Under the pieces are notes generated by a model, which made no database searches, had not been told where the DNA came from, and saw nothing but the letters and a program-made list of their open reading frames with translations. Positions 1 through 6,692 of a stretch of DNA of 9,929 nt are shown one piece after another. This DNA is from Lachnospiraceae bacterium UBA3820 (lineage in GTDB: Bacteria > Bacillota > Clostridia > Lachnospirales > Lachnospiraceae), in the NCBI GenBank assembly GCA_002369325.1, contig DFDU01000031.1, positions 1 through 9,929 on the forward strand. The letters run 5' to 3'. Numbering within the stretch: the first letter of the stretch is position 1; each line of letters begins with the position of its first letter. A program made the position numbers and the translations under genes.

Positions 1-794
1 TGCCTGTTTATGATAAGCCGATGATTTATTATCCGCTTTCGACTCTTATGCTTGCGGGTATAAGAGAGGTACTTATAATATCCACACCAAGAGATTTGCC
101 TACATTTGAGGAGCTTTTTGGTGATGGTTCACAACTTGGTATGAAGTTCTCATACAAGATTCAGGAAACTCCGAGAGGACTTGCCGATGCATTTATTATC
201 GGCGAAGAGTTTATCGGAGATGATAGTGTTGCACTTGTACTCGGTGACAATATTTTCTATGGTCAGAGCTTTTCAAAGGTATTAAGAAGTGCCGCATCAC
301 GTGAAAAGGGTGCAACAATATTCGGATACTATGTAAAGGATCCGAGAGAATACGGTGTTGTAGAATTTGATGAAAACGGAAAGGCTTTATCAATCGAAGA
401 AAAACCGGAAAATCCAAAGTCAAATTATGCTGTGCCGGGACTTTATTTCTATGACAATGACGTAGTGGAAATAGCTAAAAATGTTAAGCCATCTGCAAGA
501 GGCGAGATTGAGATTACAAGTGTAAATAATGTATATCTTGAAAGAGGAGACCTTATGGTAGAAACTCTTGGACGAGGCTTTGCCTGGCTTGATACAGGTA
601 ACCATGATATGCTTCTTGACGCGGCTGATTTTGTGGCAGCATTCCAGAAAAGACAAGGTATGTACATTTCATGTATCGAGGAGATAGCATACAGACGTGG
701 ATTTATTGACAAGGAACAACTTCTTAAGCTTGCTGAACCGCTTATGAAGACTGCTTACGGTCAGTATCTTGTGGATGTTGCAAACGGATTGTAA
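1..794 (+). CDS. rfbA: Glucose-1-phosphate thymidylyltransferase (RmlA/RfbA), 5' end cut by window
   Basis: The enzyme joins glucose-1-phosphate and dTTP to give dTDP-glucose and pyrophosphate. This is the first step of dTDP-L-rhamnose and related deoxysugar synthesis for surface polysaccharides, in the cytoplasm. The reading frame is open from position 3 and enters with PVYDKP, a family-conserved stretch. By comparison with the E. coli protein about 26 residues are missing, including the GGSGTRL nucleotide-binding loop. Counting from the Met at 21, visible hallmarks are LGDN at 74-77 (metal-binding Asp), EYGVVEFD at 110-117, EEKP at 126-129, PGLYFYDN at 139-146 and LDTGNHD at 190-196 (catalytic-domain Asp). 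The C-terminal helical part matches the usual total of about 290 residues, so the gene looks intact apart from the window edge. An intrinsic terminator follows 32 bases after the stop, so this is probably the last gene of its operon; other rml genes may lie upstream, unseen. Confidence 0.97.
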   Translation, partial: PVYDKPMIYYPLSTLMLAGIREVLIISTPRDLPTFEELFGDGSQLGMKFSYKIQETPRGLADAFIIGEEFIGDDSVALVLGDNIFYGQSFSKVLRSAASREKGATIFGYYVKDPREYGVVEFDENGKALSIEEKPENPKSNYAVPGLYFYDNDVVEIAKNVKPSARGEIEITSVNNVYLERGDLMVETLGRGFAWLDTGNHDMLLDAADFVAAFQKRQGMYISCIEEIAYRRGFIDKEQLLKLAEPLMKTAYGQYLVDVANGL

Positions 795-1028
795 AACCTG
801 ATTCGAATAGCAAATGAAATAATTATAAAGGCTGCGGATACTGGTCTGCAGTCTTTTTTGAATGATGACATTTTTTGACCTGATTATAATTATGCTTGTT
901 AATGATTTATTATATTTGCAACCGGGGTGTAATTTTTGCGATTGAAAATAATAAGGTATGGATTTTTTGAGTAAATAGAAGTATAATATAAGCTACGTTT
1001 ATTAATCACTAAATGGAGGGGGAATATT
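795..1028 (+). promoter_or_regulatory. Intergenic leader with possible promoter (-10 at 982-987)
   Basis: This gap holds the rfbA terminator, then A+T-rich DNA without an open frame. A perfect TATAAT lies at 982-987, about 41 bases before the next start codon. The region 16-18 bases upstream (around 958-966) has no good TTGACA match and there is no TG extension, so the promoter call rests mainly on the -10 and on position. Another TATAAT at 885-890 has no correctly spaced partner. A strong ribosome site, GGAGGGGG at 1015-1022, precedes the ATG at 1029. Confidence 0.4.
827..859 (+). terminator. Rho-independent terminator after rfbA
   Basis: A 10-bp stem pairs 829-838 (AGGCTGCGGA) with 845-854 (TCTGCAGTCT), including two G-T wobbles, around a six-base loop. 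Six T follow at 854-859 and three A precede. It lies 32 bases past the rfbA stop and should end that transcript. Confidence 0.88.
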
Positions 1029-1874
1029 ATGAGACAAAACAATACTACATTGTATATTCTGGCAGGAATATTATGGGCTATTCAAACTTTGTTTGCACTC
1101 ATAAATGTTTTTACGGGTGAAATTGAAACACTTGGAATGATTATAGGCCTTGGTATGGCGGTGCTTGAAGGAATATGCGCTTATGCTCTGTTTATTGGAG
1201 ATACGTATAGATTTCATGGTAGCATAAAGATACTAAGTATAGCTATTTCAGTTGCTGCCGGAATTGTTGCTTTATATATGTTAAGACTTATGTCATTTGT
1301 ACCGGGAGTTACATTAGGTATTATATTGCTTCTCGGACTTTTAGTCGCTGAGTACTGGTCCCTTACATCTGTTTCCGCAAAGGCGGATGAAAACGAACCA
1401 CTTGATAATTGTTGGTACATACCGGGAGCTATATATGTTGCTACAGTAGTATTTACATATTTGTTTGTTAATTCTATTGCAAATAAATATGGTATAAGTC
1501 TTAATGTAGCAGGAAGTCTTATAAGCGATAACCTTGTAACACTTATATTTGGCCTTGCGGTATTCTTTATTACCGGTTATGCATTTTATGATGCACAAAA
1601 GAGTGCTATAAACAATGACCCGAGGCCGCCGCAAAATACAAACTTTCCTATGGGTGGTCAGAGCGGACCGGATTCGTCAAGTGTTTTCGGAAACCTTTAT
1701 TCAAACAGCTATAAGCAGCAGAATATGGGAGGAACACAGAATATAAATAATATGAATAATAACGAGCCAAACAATGCAAATGGAAATAATTCTTACGATA
1801 GCACATCGGAAACGTCAGGAGCGGAAAGTGATAAGCCTTCAGGCAGCAGTATGTTTACATTGAAGAAGGACTAA
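1029..1874 (+). CDS. Six-helix membrane protein with Asn/Ser-rich tail, function unknown
   Basis: I do not recognise a family for this 281-residue protein. Hydrophobic segments that could cross the membrane lie near residues 8-28, 34-56, 66-85, 90-112, 129-151 and 168-188. The last 90 residues (about 191-281) are hydrophilic and low in complexity, rich in Asn, Ser, Gly and Gln, with a run NINNMNNNEPNN near 238-249 and a Lys-rich end. That tail is probably disordered. With six helices and a short Lys/Arg-poor N terminus, both ends are predicted on the same side, plausibly cytoplasmic. The start is well set by GGAGGGGG six bases upstream. The gene stops 3 bases before the pseudouridine synthase start, and the ribosome site of that gene lies in its final codons, so the two are very likely co-transcribed and may be translationally coupled. 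No catalytic or transporter motif is visible. Confidence 0.85.
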   Translation: MRQNNTTLYILAGILWAIQTLFALINVFTGEIETLGMIIGLGMAVLEGICAYALFIGDTYRFHGSIKILSIAISVAAGIVALYMLRLMSFVPGVTLGIILLLGLLVAEYWSLTSVSAKADENEPLDNCWYIPGAIYVATVVFTYLFVNSIANKYGISLNVAGSLISDNLVTLIFGLAVFFITGYAFYDAQKSAINNDPRPPQNTNFPMGGQSGPDSSSVFGNLYSNSYKQQNMGGTQNINNMNNNEPNNANGNNSYDSTSETSGAESDKPSGSSMFTLKKD

Positions 1875-1877
1875 AAA

Positions 1878-2579
1878 ATGAAATTGGATATTTTATACGA
1901 AGATGACCATATTCTTGCTTGCGTTAAGCCGGCAGGAGTGCCGTCACAAAGCGATAAAACAAATGATGAGGATATGGTTACGATTGTAAAAAATTATATA
2001 TTTGAGAATTCGGATTTAAATGAAGAACCGTATGTAGCAATGCTTCACAGACTTGACAGACCGGTAGGCGGTGTTATGATATTTGCAAAAAACAAGGAGT
2101 CGGCCGCTAAGCTTTCGAAACAACAAACAGACGGAACGATGATAAAGTATTATCAAGCAGTTCTTACGGGAGAACTCCCCGATGAATATGGCGAGCTTTC
2201 AGATTACATGGTTAAGGATAAAAAAACAAATGTATCAAAAATATGTGACAAGTCGGTTGAGGGCGCAAAAAAAGCTGAACTTATATATGAGCTTTTGGAT
2301 GAATTTGAGACCGATGAGGGTGTGCTCTCTTATGTCCTGATTAAACTTTTGACGGGCAGACATCATCAGATAAGAGTTCAGATGGCAAATCTGGGCTGTG
2401 GTATCTGGGGCGATACAAAATATAATCCGGAGTTTAAAAATGTGAAAAAAGGCATAAAGCAGATTGCGCTTTTTTCTTCACGAATTGAACTGGAACATCC
2501 TGTTACAAATGAGCATATGGTTTTCAAGAAAGAACCGTATGGTAAAGCATTTGATGTAATTGAACTTGATGAGTTTTAA
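1878..2579 (+). CDS. RluA-family pseudouridine synthase, no S4 domain
   Basis: This cytoplasmic enzyme converts specific uridines in rRNA or tRNA to pseudouridine. The 233-residue product carries the RluA-family signature HRLDRPVGG at 57-65, in which Asp60 is the expected catalytic nucleophile, followed by KYYQAVLTGEL at 90-100 with the conserved Tyr. The TGRHHQIRVQMANLG block at 159-173 and GDTKY at 178-182 match the family's TGRTHQIR...GD..Y region. The frame starts directly at the catalytic domain (LDILYEDDHILACVKPAG), so the N-terminal S4 RNA-binding domain of RluD-type proteins is absent, as in the short RluA-like members. AAGGA at 1866-1870, inside the end of the upstream gene, sets the ATG start. 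Which RNA position it modifies cannot be read from sequence. Confidence 0.93.
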   Translation: MKLDILYEDDHILACVKPAGVPSQSDKTNDEDMVTIVKNYIFENSDLNEEPYVAMLHRLDRPVGGVMIFAKNKESAAKLSKQQTDGTMIKYYQAVLTGELPDEYGELSDYMVKDKKTNVSKICDKSVEGAKKAELIYELLDEFETDEGVLSYVLIKLLTGRHHQIRVQMANLGCGIWGDTKYNPEFKNVKKGIKQIALFSSRIELEHPVTNEHMVFKKEPYGKAFDVIELDEF

Positions 2580-2594
2580 AACCTGTGATATAAA
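2566..2594 (+). promoter_or_regulatory. Probable sigma-A promoter for proS
   Basis: TTGATG (2566-2571), a 17-base spacer and TATAAA (2589-2594) form a good vegetative promoter. A TG at 2586-2587 adds an extended -10. The -35 box lies within the last codons of the pseudouridine synthase. Transcription would begin near 2601, leaving a leader of about 42 bases. Confidence 0.5.
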
Positions 2595-2642
2595 AATGTG
2601 TTATAAATATGGAAATTAGATTTATTGATAAGGAGATATAAA

Positions 2643-4079
2643 ATGGCTAAGGACAAGAAATTAGTAGAACAGATAACTTCCATGGATGAGGATTTTGCAC
2701 AATGGTACACGGACGTTGTGCTTAAGGCAGAACTTATTGATTATACAAGCGTAAAGGGATGTATGGTTATCAAGCCGGCTGGCTTTGCAATCTGGGAGAG
2801 AATTAAAAATGAGCTTGATGCGAGATTTAAGAAAACAGGCGTTGAAAATGTATATCTTCCGATGTTTATTCCTGAGAGCCTTCTTGAAAAAGAAAAGGAT
2901 CACGTGGAAGGTTTTGCACCTGAGGTTGCATGGGTGACTCATGGTGGCCTTAACCCACTCCAGGAGAGACTTTGCGTAAGACCTACCTCGGAGACTTTGT
3001 TCTGCGATTTCTATAAAAAGGATATTGAATCCTACAGAGACTTACCAAAGGTATATAACCAATGGTGTTCGGTTGTAAGATGGGAAAAGGAAACAAGACC
3101 GTTCCTTCGTTCAAGAGAATTCTTATGGCAGGAGGGTCATACTGCACATGCTACCGCAGAAGAGGCAGAGGAAAGAACTATTCAAATGTTAAATGTGTAT
3201 GCCGATTTCCTTGAGGATTACCTTGCTATTCCTGTTATTAAGGGAAGAAAGACAGAAAAGGAAAAATTTGCCGGCGCGGAGGCAACATATACTGTTGAGG
3301 CACTTATGCATGACGGTAAGGCACTTCAATCGGGTACCAGCCATAATTTTGGTGATGGTTTCGCAAAAGCCTTCGAGATACAATATACCGATAAAGATAA
3401 TAAACTTCAGTATGTACATCAGACTTCATGGGGTATGACTACAAGAGTTATAGGTGCACTTATCATGGTTCATGGTGATGACAGCGGGCTTGTTCTTACA
3501 CCTAAGGTAGCACCTGTTCAGGTTATGATTGTCCCGATCATGCAAAAGAAGGAAGGCGTGCTTGATAAAGCGGAAGAGTTAAGACAGTTGCTTGCTTCGG
3601 ATTACAGGGTTAAGGTTGATTCTTCCGATAAGAATCCGGGCTTCAAGTTTGCTGAGCAGGAAATGAGAGGAATACCGCTTCGTGTTGAAGTCGGACCGAA
3701 GGATATAGAGGCCGGACAGGCTGTAGTTGTAAGACGTGATACAAGAGAAAAGGTTGTTGTTCCGTTTGATGAATTAAATAAAAAGGTTGGAGAAATGCTT
3801 GAGCAAATGCAGAAGGATATGTTTGAACGTGCAAAAGCACACAGAGACTCTCATACATATACAGCAACCGATTGGGATGAGTTTACCGATATAATTGAAC
3901 ATAAGCCGGGATTTATCAAGGCTATGTGGTGCGGTGATGAAGCCTGCGAAACAGCTATAAAGGATGAGACGGGAGCCACCACAAGATGTATGCCGTTTGA
4001 GCAGGAAACACTTTCCGATGTATGTGTACATTGCGGAAAGCCGGCCAAGAAGATGGTTTATTTCGGAAGAGCATACTAA
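2643..4079 (+). CDS. proS: Prolyl-tRNA synthetase, short archaeal/eukaryotic-type form
   Basis: It charges tRNA-Pro with proline using ATP in the cytoplasm. The 478-residue protein is a class II synthetase. It shows VRPTSET at 112-118, motif 2 as VRWEKETRPFLRSREFLWQEGHTAHAT (145-171, given by its key Arg146, Glu148, Arg157 and Glu164), GTSHNFG at 231-237, and motif 3 TSWGMTTRVIGA at 261-272. An anticodon-binding domain follows motif 3 (about 290-390), then a zinc-type C-terminal domain with Cys430, Cys435, Cys461 and Cys464, ending in the typical Tyr (YFGRAY). There is no YbaK-like editing insertion between motifs 2 and 3. That separates it from the longer E. coli-type enzyme. AGGAG at 2631-2635 lies seven bases before the ATG at 2643; an in-frame TTG at 2625 has no ribosome site. 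The leader is too short for a T-box. Confidence 0.97.
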   Translation: MAKDKKLVEQITSMDEDFAQWYTDVVLKAELIDYTSVKGCMVIKPAGFAIWERIKNELDARFKKTGVENVYLPMFIPESLLEKEKDHVEGFAPEVAWVTHGGLNPLQERLCVRPTSETLFCDFYKKDIESYRDLPKVYNQWCSVVRWEKETRPFLRSREFLWQEGHTAHATAEEAEERTIQMLNVYADFLEDYLAIPVIKGRKTEKEKFAGAEATYTVEALMHDGKALQSGTSHNFGDGFAKAFEIQYTDKDNKLQYVHQTSWGMTTRVIGALIMVHGDDSGLVLTPKVAPVQVMIVPIMQKKEGVLDKAEELRQLLASDYRVKVDSSDKNPGFKFAEQEMRGIPLRVEVGPKDIEAGQAVVVRRDTREKVVVPFDELNKKVGEMLEQMQKDMFERAKAHRDSHTYTATDWDEFTDIIEHKPGFIKAMWCGDEACETAIKDETGATTRCMPFEQETLSDVCVHCGKPAKKMVYFGRAY

Positions 4080-4106
4080 GAATCCGACCGGCCTGTAAAT
4101 ATAACT

Positions 4107-5483
4107 ATGAACAAAAAACTTGTGATGCCGCCGGGAGCGGCATATATAATCGAAGAATTAAATAAAAGAGGATATGAAGCGTTTATAGTCGGAGGCTGTG
4201 TAAGGGACAGTCTGCTTGGACGTGTTCCGAATGATTGGGATATCACTACATCTGCCACACCGTATCAGGTTAAGGAAATTTTTAAGAAGACTGTTGATAC
4301 GGGCTTGCAGCATGGTACGGTTACCGTGCTTGTTGATAAGGAACATGCAAGGGGTCAAGAGTATTCCTATGAGGTAACGACATACAGAGTGGACGGTGTT
4401 TATGAGAATCACAGAAGACCTTCCGAGGTTACATTTTCAAAGAGCCTTGAGGAAGATTTGAAAAGACGTGACTTTACGATTAATGCCATGGCATATAATG
4501 ATAAAGACGGTGTCGTTGATATATTCGGAGGGCAGGAGGATTTAAAGAGAAAGATTATCAGATGTGTAGGTGAGCCCTCGGAAAGATTTGATGAGGATGC
4601 ACTTCGTATTTTAAGAGCCGTAAGATTTGCAGCACAGCTTGGATGTGCCATAGATGACGAAACCGGCACAGCTATGAAAAAACAAGCGCGTTTTCTGAAA
4701 GATATAAGTGCGGAGAGAATTAGAGAAGAATTAACGAAGCTTATAATATCCGATAATCCTTCAATGCTTGTTACGGCATATGAGTTTGGGCTTACAAAAG
4801 AGTTCCTTCCGGAGTTTGATGCCATGATGGAAACTATGCAAAATAATCCGAATCATAAGTATACTGTCGGAATTCATACGATAAAAGTTATGGAAAATGT
4901 TCCTAAGGATACGGTAATAAGATATACGGCACTTTTGCATGATATCGCAAAGCCGGTGTGTAAAACAACGGATGAAAACGGAACAGATCATTTTTATGAG
5001 CATCAGAAAAAAGGTGCCGATATGGCACGCAGCATACTTAGAAGATTAAAGTTTGACAATGACACCGTAGACAGGGTTACAAGACTTGTACTTTACCACG
5101 ACTATGGTATCGGAACGGATTTGGGAATAAAGGCGTTCAGGAGATTTTTGGCAAAGCTCGGCGTTGAGAATTTTGAAGATTATATCATGATAAGAGAGGC
5201 TGACATAAAGGCGCAAAGCGAATATATGCAGGAAAACAAAAAAGTAAATATCGAGAAATTTAAAGAAATGTATGAGGTGGTCATTTCGGAGAATCAGTGT
5301 CTTAAGATTGCTGACCTTGCCATAGACGGAAAAGGTTTGATAGAGCTTGGAATGAAGCCGGGAAGAACTATGGGAGAGATGCTTCATTATCTGCTTGAAT
5401 GTGTCATGGATGAACCTTCCCTGAATGATAGAGATATTCTTACAAATCTTGTGAAGAAAAAGATTAGGGAAGAAAATATATAA
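4107..5483 (+). CDS. CCA tRNA nucleotidyltransferase / poly(A) polymerase family, with HD domain
   Basis: This class II nucleotidyltransferase most likely adds or repairs the 3' CCA end of tRNAs. The 458-residue product has GGCVRDSLLG at 29-38, the metal-binding DWD at 43-45, the RRDFTINAMAY block at 120-130, EDALR at 163-167 (the EDxxR nucleotide-selection motif) and ILRAVRFAAQLG at 168-179. An HD domain follows with His257, His278-Asp279 (LLHDIAKP), His299 and His331-Asp332, consistent with a phosphohydrolase site. The C-terminal block IADLAIDGKGLIELGMKPGR (401-420) is typical of the long bacterial form. Poly(A) polymerase or A-adding activity cannot be excluded from motifs alone. The gene lies 27 bases after proS, so co-transcription is likely. 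The start ATG has no visible Shine-Dalgarno sequence; it is chosen because the N terminus aligns with the family. Symbols cca and pcnB are both used for such genes. Confidence 0.92.
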   Translation: MNKKLVMPPGAAYIIEELNKRGYEAFIVGGCVRDSLLGRVPNDWDITTSATPYQVKEIFKKTVDTGLQHGTVTVLVDKEHARGQEYSYEVTTYRVDGVYENHRRPSEVTFSKSLEEDLKRRDFTINAMAYNDKDGVVDIFGGQEDLKRKIIRCVGEPSERFDEDALRILRAVRFAAQLGCAIDDETGTAMKKQARFLKDISAERIREELTKLIISDNPSMLVTAYEFGLTKEFLPEFDAMMETMQNNPNHKYTVGIHTIKVMENVPKDTVIRYTALLHDIAKPVCKTTDENGTDHFYEHQKKGADMARSILRRLKFDNDTVDRVTRLVLYHDYGIGTDLGIKAFRRFLAKLGVENFEDYIMIREADIKAQSEYMQENKKVNIEKFKEMYEVVISENQCLKIADLAIDGKGLIELGMKPGRTMGEMLHYLLECVMDEPSLNDRDILTNLVKKKIREENI

Positions 5484-5580
5484 GATGTATAAATAAGATA
5501 TATAAAGAATAATCATAAACAGATGTAATAAAACAGAGCGGCACGATTGATAAAAGATAAAAAAGAAGCCGATGTAAAAG

Positions 5581-5609
5581 GAATTAAATTTCCCCTTTGA
5601 ACATACAAT
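5581..5609 (+). promoter_or_regulatory. Possible sigma-E (sporulation, mother-cell) promoter
   Basis: CATACAAT at 5602-5609 matches the -10 consensus that I recall for Bacillus sigma-E. GAATTAA at 5581-5587, 14 bases upstream, is a weak fit to the -35. Transcription would start near 5615-5617, within the loop of the hairpin at 5591-5634, giving an RNA that lacks the masking arm but keeps GGAGGGG. A spore-coat-family gene downstream agrees with such control. An eight-base match in A+T-rich DNA is limited evidence. Confidence 0.4.
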
Positions 5610-5641
5610 TAACAAGATTGATGTTTGGAGGGGATTTTTTT
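5591..5641 (+). promoter_or_regulatory. Hairpin masking the ribosome site, with terminator-like T tract
   Basis: TCCCCTTTGAACAT (5591-5604) can pair along its full length with ATGTTTGGAGGGGA (5621-5634): 14 bp including three G-T wobbles, with a 16-base loop. The 3' arm contains GGAGGGG (5627-5633), the ribosome site of the next gene. Seven T follow at 5635-5641. In a read-through transcript from the proS/CCA unit this should either terminate transcription or hide the ribosome site. Pairing is seen directly; function is inferred. Confidence 0.6.
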
Positions 5642-6629
5642 GGCTGATAAAATGTCTGAGGTTTATGAAGCATATGATATGGAAATTTACCAAACGATGA
5701 GAGGTAGGGGCTCGATTATACTAAATACGGATAAAGGCATCAGGCAGTTGAGACAGCTTGATGAGAGCGAAAGCAGATTAAATGTCGAATATCAGTTTAA
5801 AGAAGAACTATATGGATCCGGTTTCACTCACATAGACAGATGTGTGAAAAATATCGATGATGAGCTTGTATCCTATGACAGATACGGAAACGGCTTTGTT
5901 ATGAGAATGTTTTTTGATGGAAGGGAAATTGATGTAGAAAATAAAGAAGAGATAAAAAATGCTGTTTTAAATCTGGCCGATTTTCACATAAAGAGCAGGG
6001 AGATATTCAGAAATACAGAAAGGGATGTACATATAAGATTAAACAGTGATTTCAAAAAAAGAAATCTGGAAACCAAGAGAGTTAAAAACTTTATGCTAAA
6101 AAGGAAAAGTAAGAAAAAGTTTGAAGAAATATTTTTGGACAATTATGAATTCTTTTATAATCAGGCTGTCGAATGTGAACGAAGACTGGACGAAAAAATG
6201 CTTGAAAAAATGTCAGAGCATACAGGCTATTGCCATGGGATGTATAATCGTCACAGCATATTGATAAATGAAGAAACGGGTGAATATGATACAATCGGCT
6301 TTGACAGATTTTATGTAGGAAACCAGTTAAACGACTTATATCATTTCATGAGAAAAACTGTTGAAAAAAATGATTATGATTTTGAAATAATGAAAGAAAT
6401 AACGGAAATATATGCTGATAAATGTGCATTATCCCAAAATGATTTGAAATATATCTATACATTATATCTATATCCGGAAAAGTTTTATAAGCTGGGCAAT
6501 CAATATATAAACGCACCAAAAAACTGGATTTCGCCCAAAATGATGGAAAAAATAGCCAAAATAATAGCCGATGAAGCAAAAAAACAAGACCTGCTTGGCA
6601 AATTCAACAGATTTTATTTGGAAAATTAG
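5640..6629 (+). CDS. CotS-like spore-coat protein, degenerate kinase fold
   Basis: This 329-residue protein resembles the CotS/YutH spore-coat family, which has the aminoglycoside-phosphotransferase (kinase) fold. Support comes from the C-terminal half: CHGMYNRHSILI at 198-209, TIGFDRFYVGNQLNDLYHFMRK at 218-239 (key residues Gly220, Asp222, Asp232) and the general length. The family's usual HGD...N and IDF(D/E) positions read Met201, Ser206 and Gly220 here, so the expected catalytic Asp, metal-binding Asn and first metal-binding Asp are replaced. It is probably a structural or scaffold pseudokinase. There is no signal peptide or membrane segment. A basic stretch, KRKSKKKFEE, lies at 154-163. 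The start is TTG, six bases after GGAGGGG (5627-5633); the first ATG (5652) is too far from it. The CotS assignment is by recognition of these blocks, not by search. Confidence 0.75.
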   Translation: MADKMSEVYEAYDMEIYQTMRGRGSIILNTDKGIRQLRQLDESESRLNVEYQFKEELYGSGFTHIDRCVKNIDDELVSYDRYGNGFVMRMFFDGREIDVENKEEIKNAVLNLADFHIKSREIFRNTERDVHIRLNSDFKKRNLETKRVKNFMLKRKSKKKFEEIFLDNYEFFYNQAVECERRLDEKMLEKMSEHTGYCHGMYNRHSILINEETGEYDTIGFDRFYVGNQLNDLYHFMRKTVEKNDYDFEIMKEITEIYADKCALSQNDLKYIYTLYLYPEKFYKLGNQYINAPKNWISPKMMEKIAKIIADEAKKQDLLGKFNRFYLEN

Positions 6630-6642
6630 CATAATTAAGGTA

Positions 6643-6671
6643 TTCACATTTTAATTTAAATCTTGTATAAT
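6643..6671 (+). promoter_or_regulatory. Sigma-A-like promoter of the lipoprotein gene
   Basis: TTCACA (6643-6648), a 17-base spacer and a perfect TATAAT (6666-6671) give an 11 of 12 match to the vegetative consensus. It lies just after the CotS-like gene. Initiation near 6678 leaves a short leader of about 15 bases that includes the ribosome site AAGGTGG (6681-6687). Confidence 0.7.
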
Positions 6672-6692
6672 ACAGAAGTTAAGGTGGTAATT

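Noticed and set aside
875..890. TTGACC and TATAAT at 875-890 as a promoter
   Set aside because: Only four bases separate the two boxes, far from the required 16-18.
2580..2642. Possible T-box riboswitch before proS
   Set aside because: The gap is only 63 bases and contains neither a specifier stem nor the conserved T-box sequence.
4409..4825. Antisense open frame of 138 codons, Ser-rich
   Set aside because: It sits entirely opposite the catalytic motifs of the CCA enzyme, and its Ser-rich make-up reflects the complement of AGA and GAA codons.
5539..5571. CGGC/GCCG inverted repeat as a terminator for the CCA gene
   Set aside because: The stem has four base pairs with a 25-base gap and no T run follows.
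5046..5693. Antisense open frame of 215 codons on the - strand
   Set aside because: It lies opposite the conserved HD and C-terminal parts of the CCA enzyme and the CotS-like start region. It has no ribosome site, and its Ile/Tyr/Phe/Leu-rich product is what antisense reading of A-rich codons gives.
6663..6692. Upstream in-frame TTG start for the lipoprotein
   Set aside because: It overlaps the TATAAT promoter box and would bury the signal peptide ten residues inside the protein. The ATG at 6693 has both a ribosome site and a proper lipoprotein signal.
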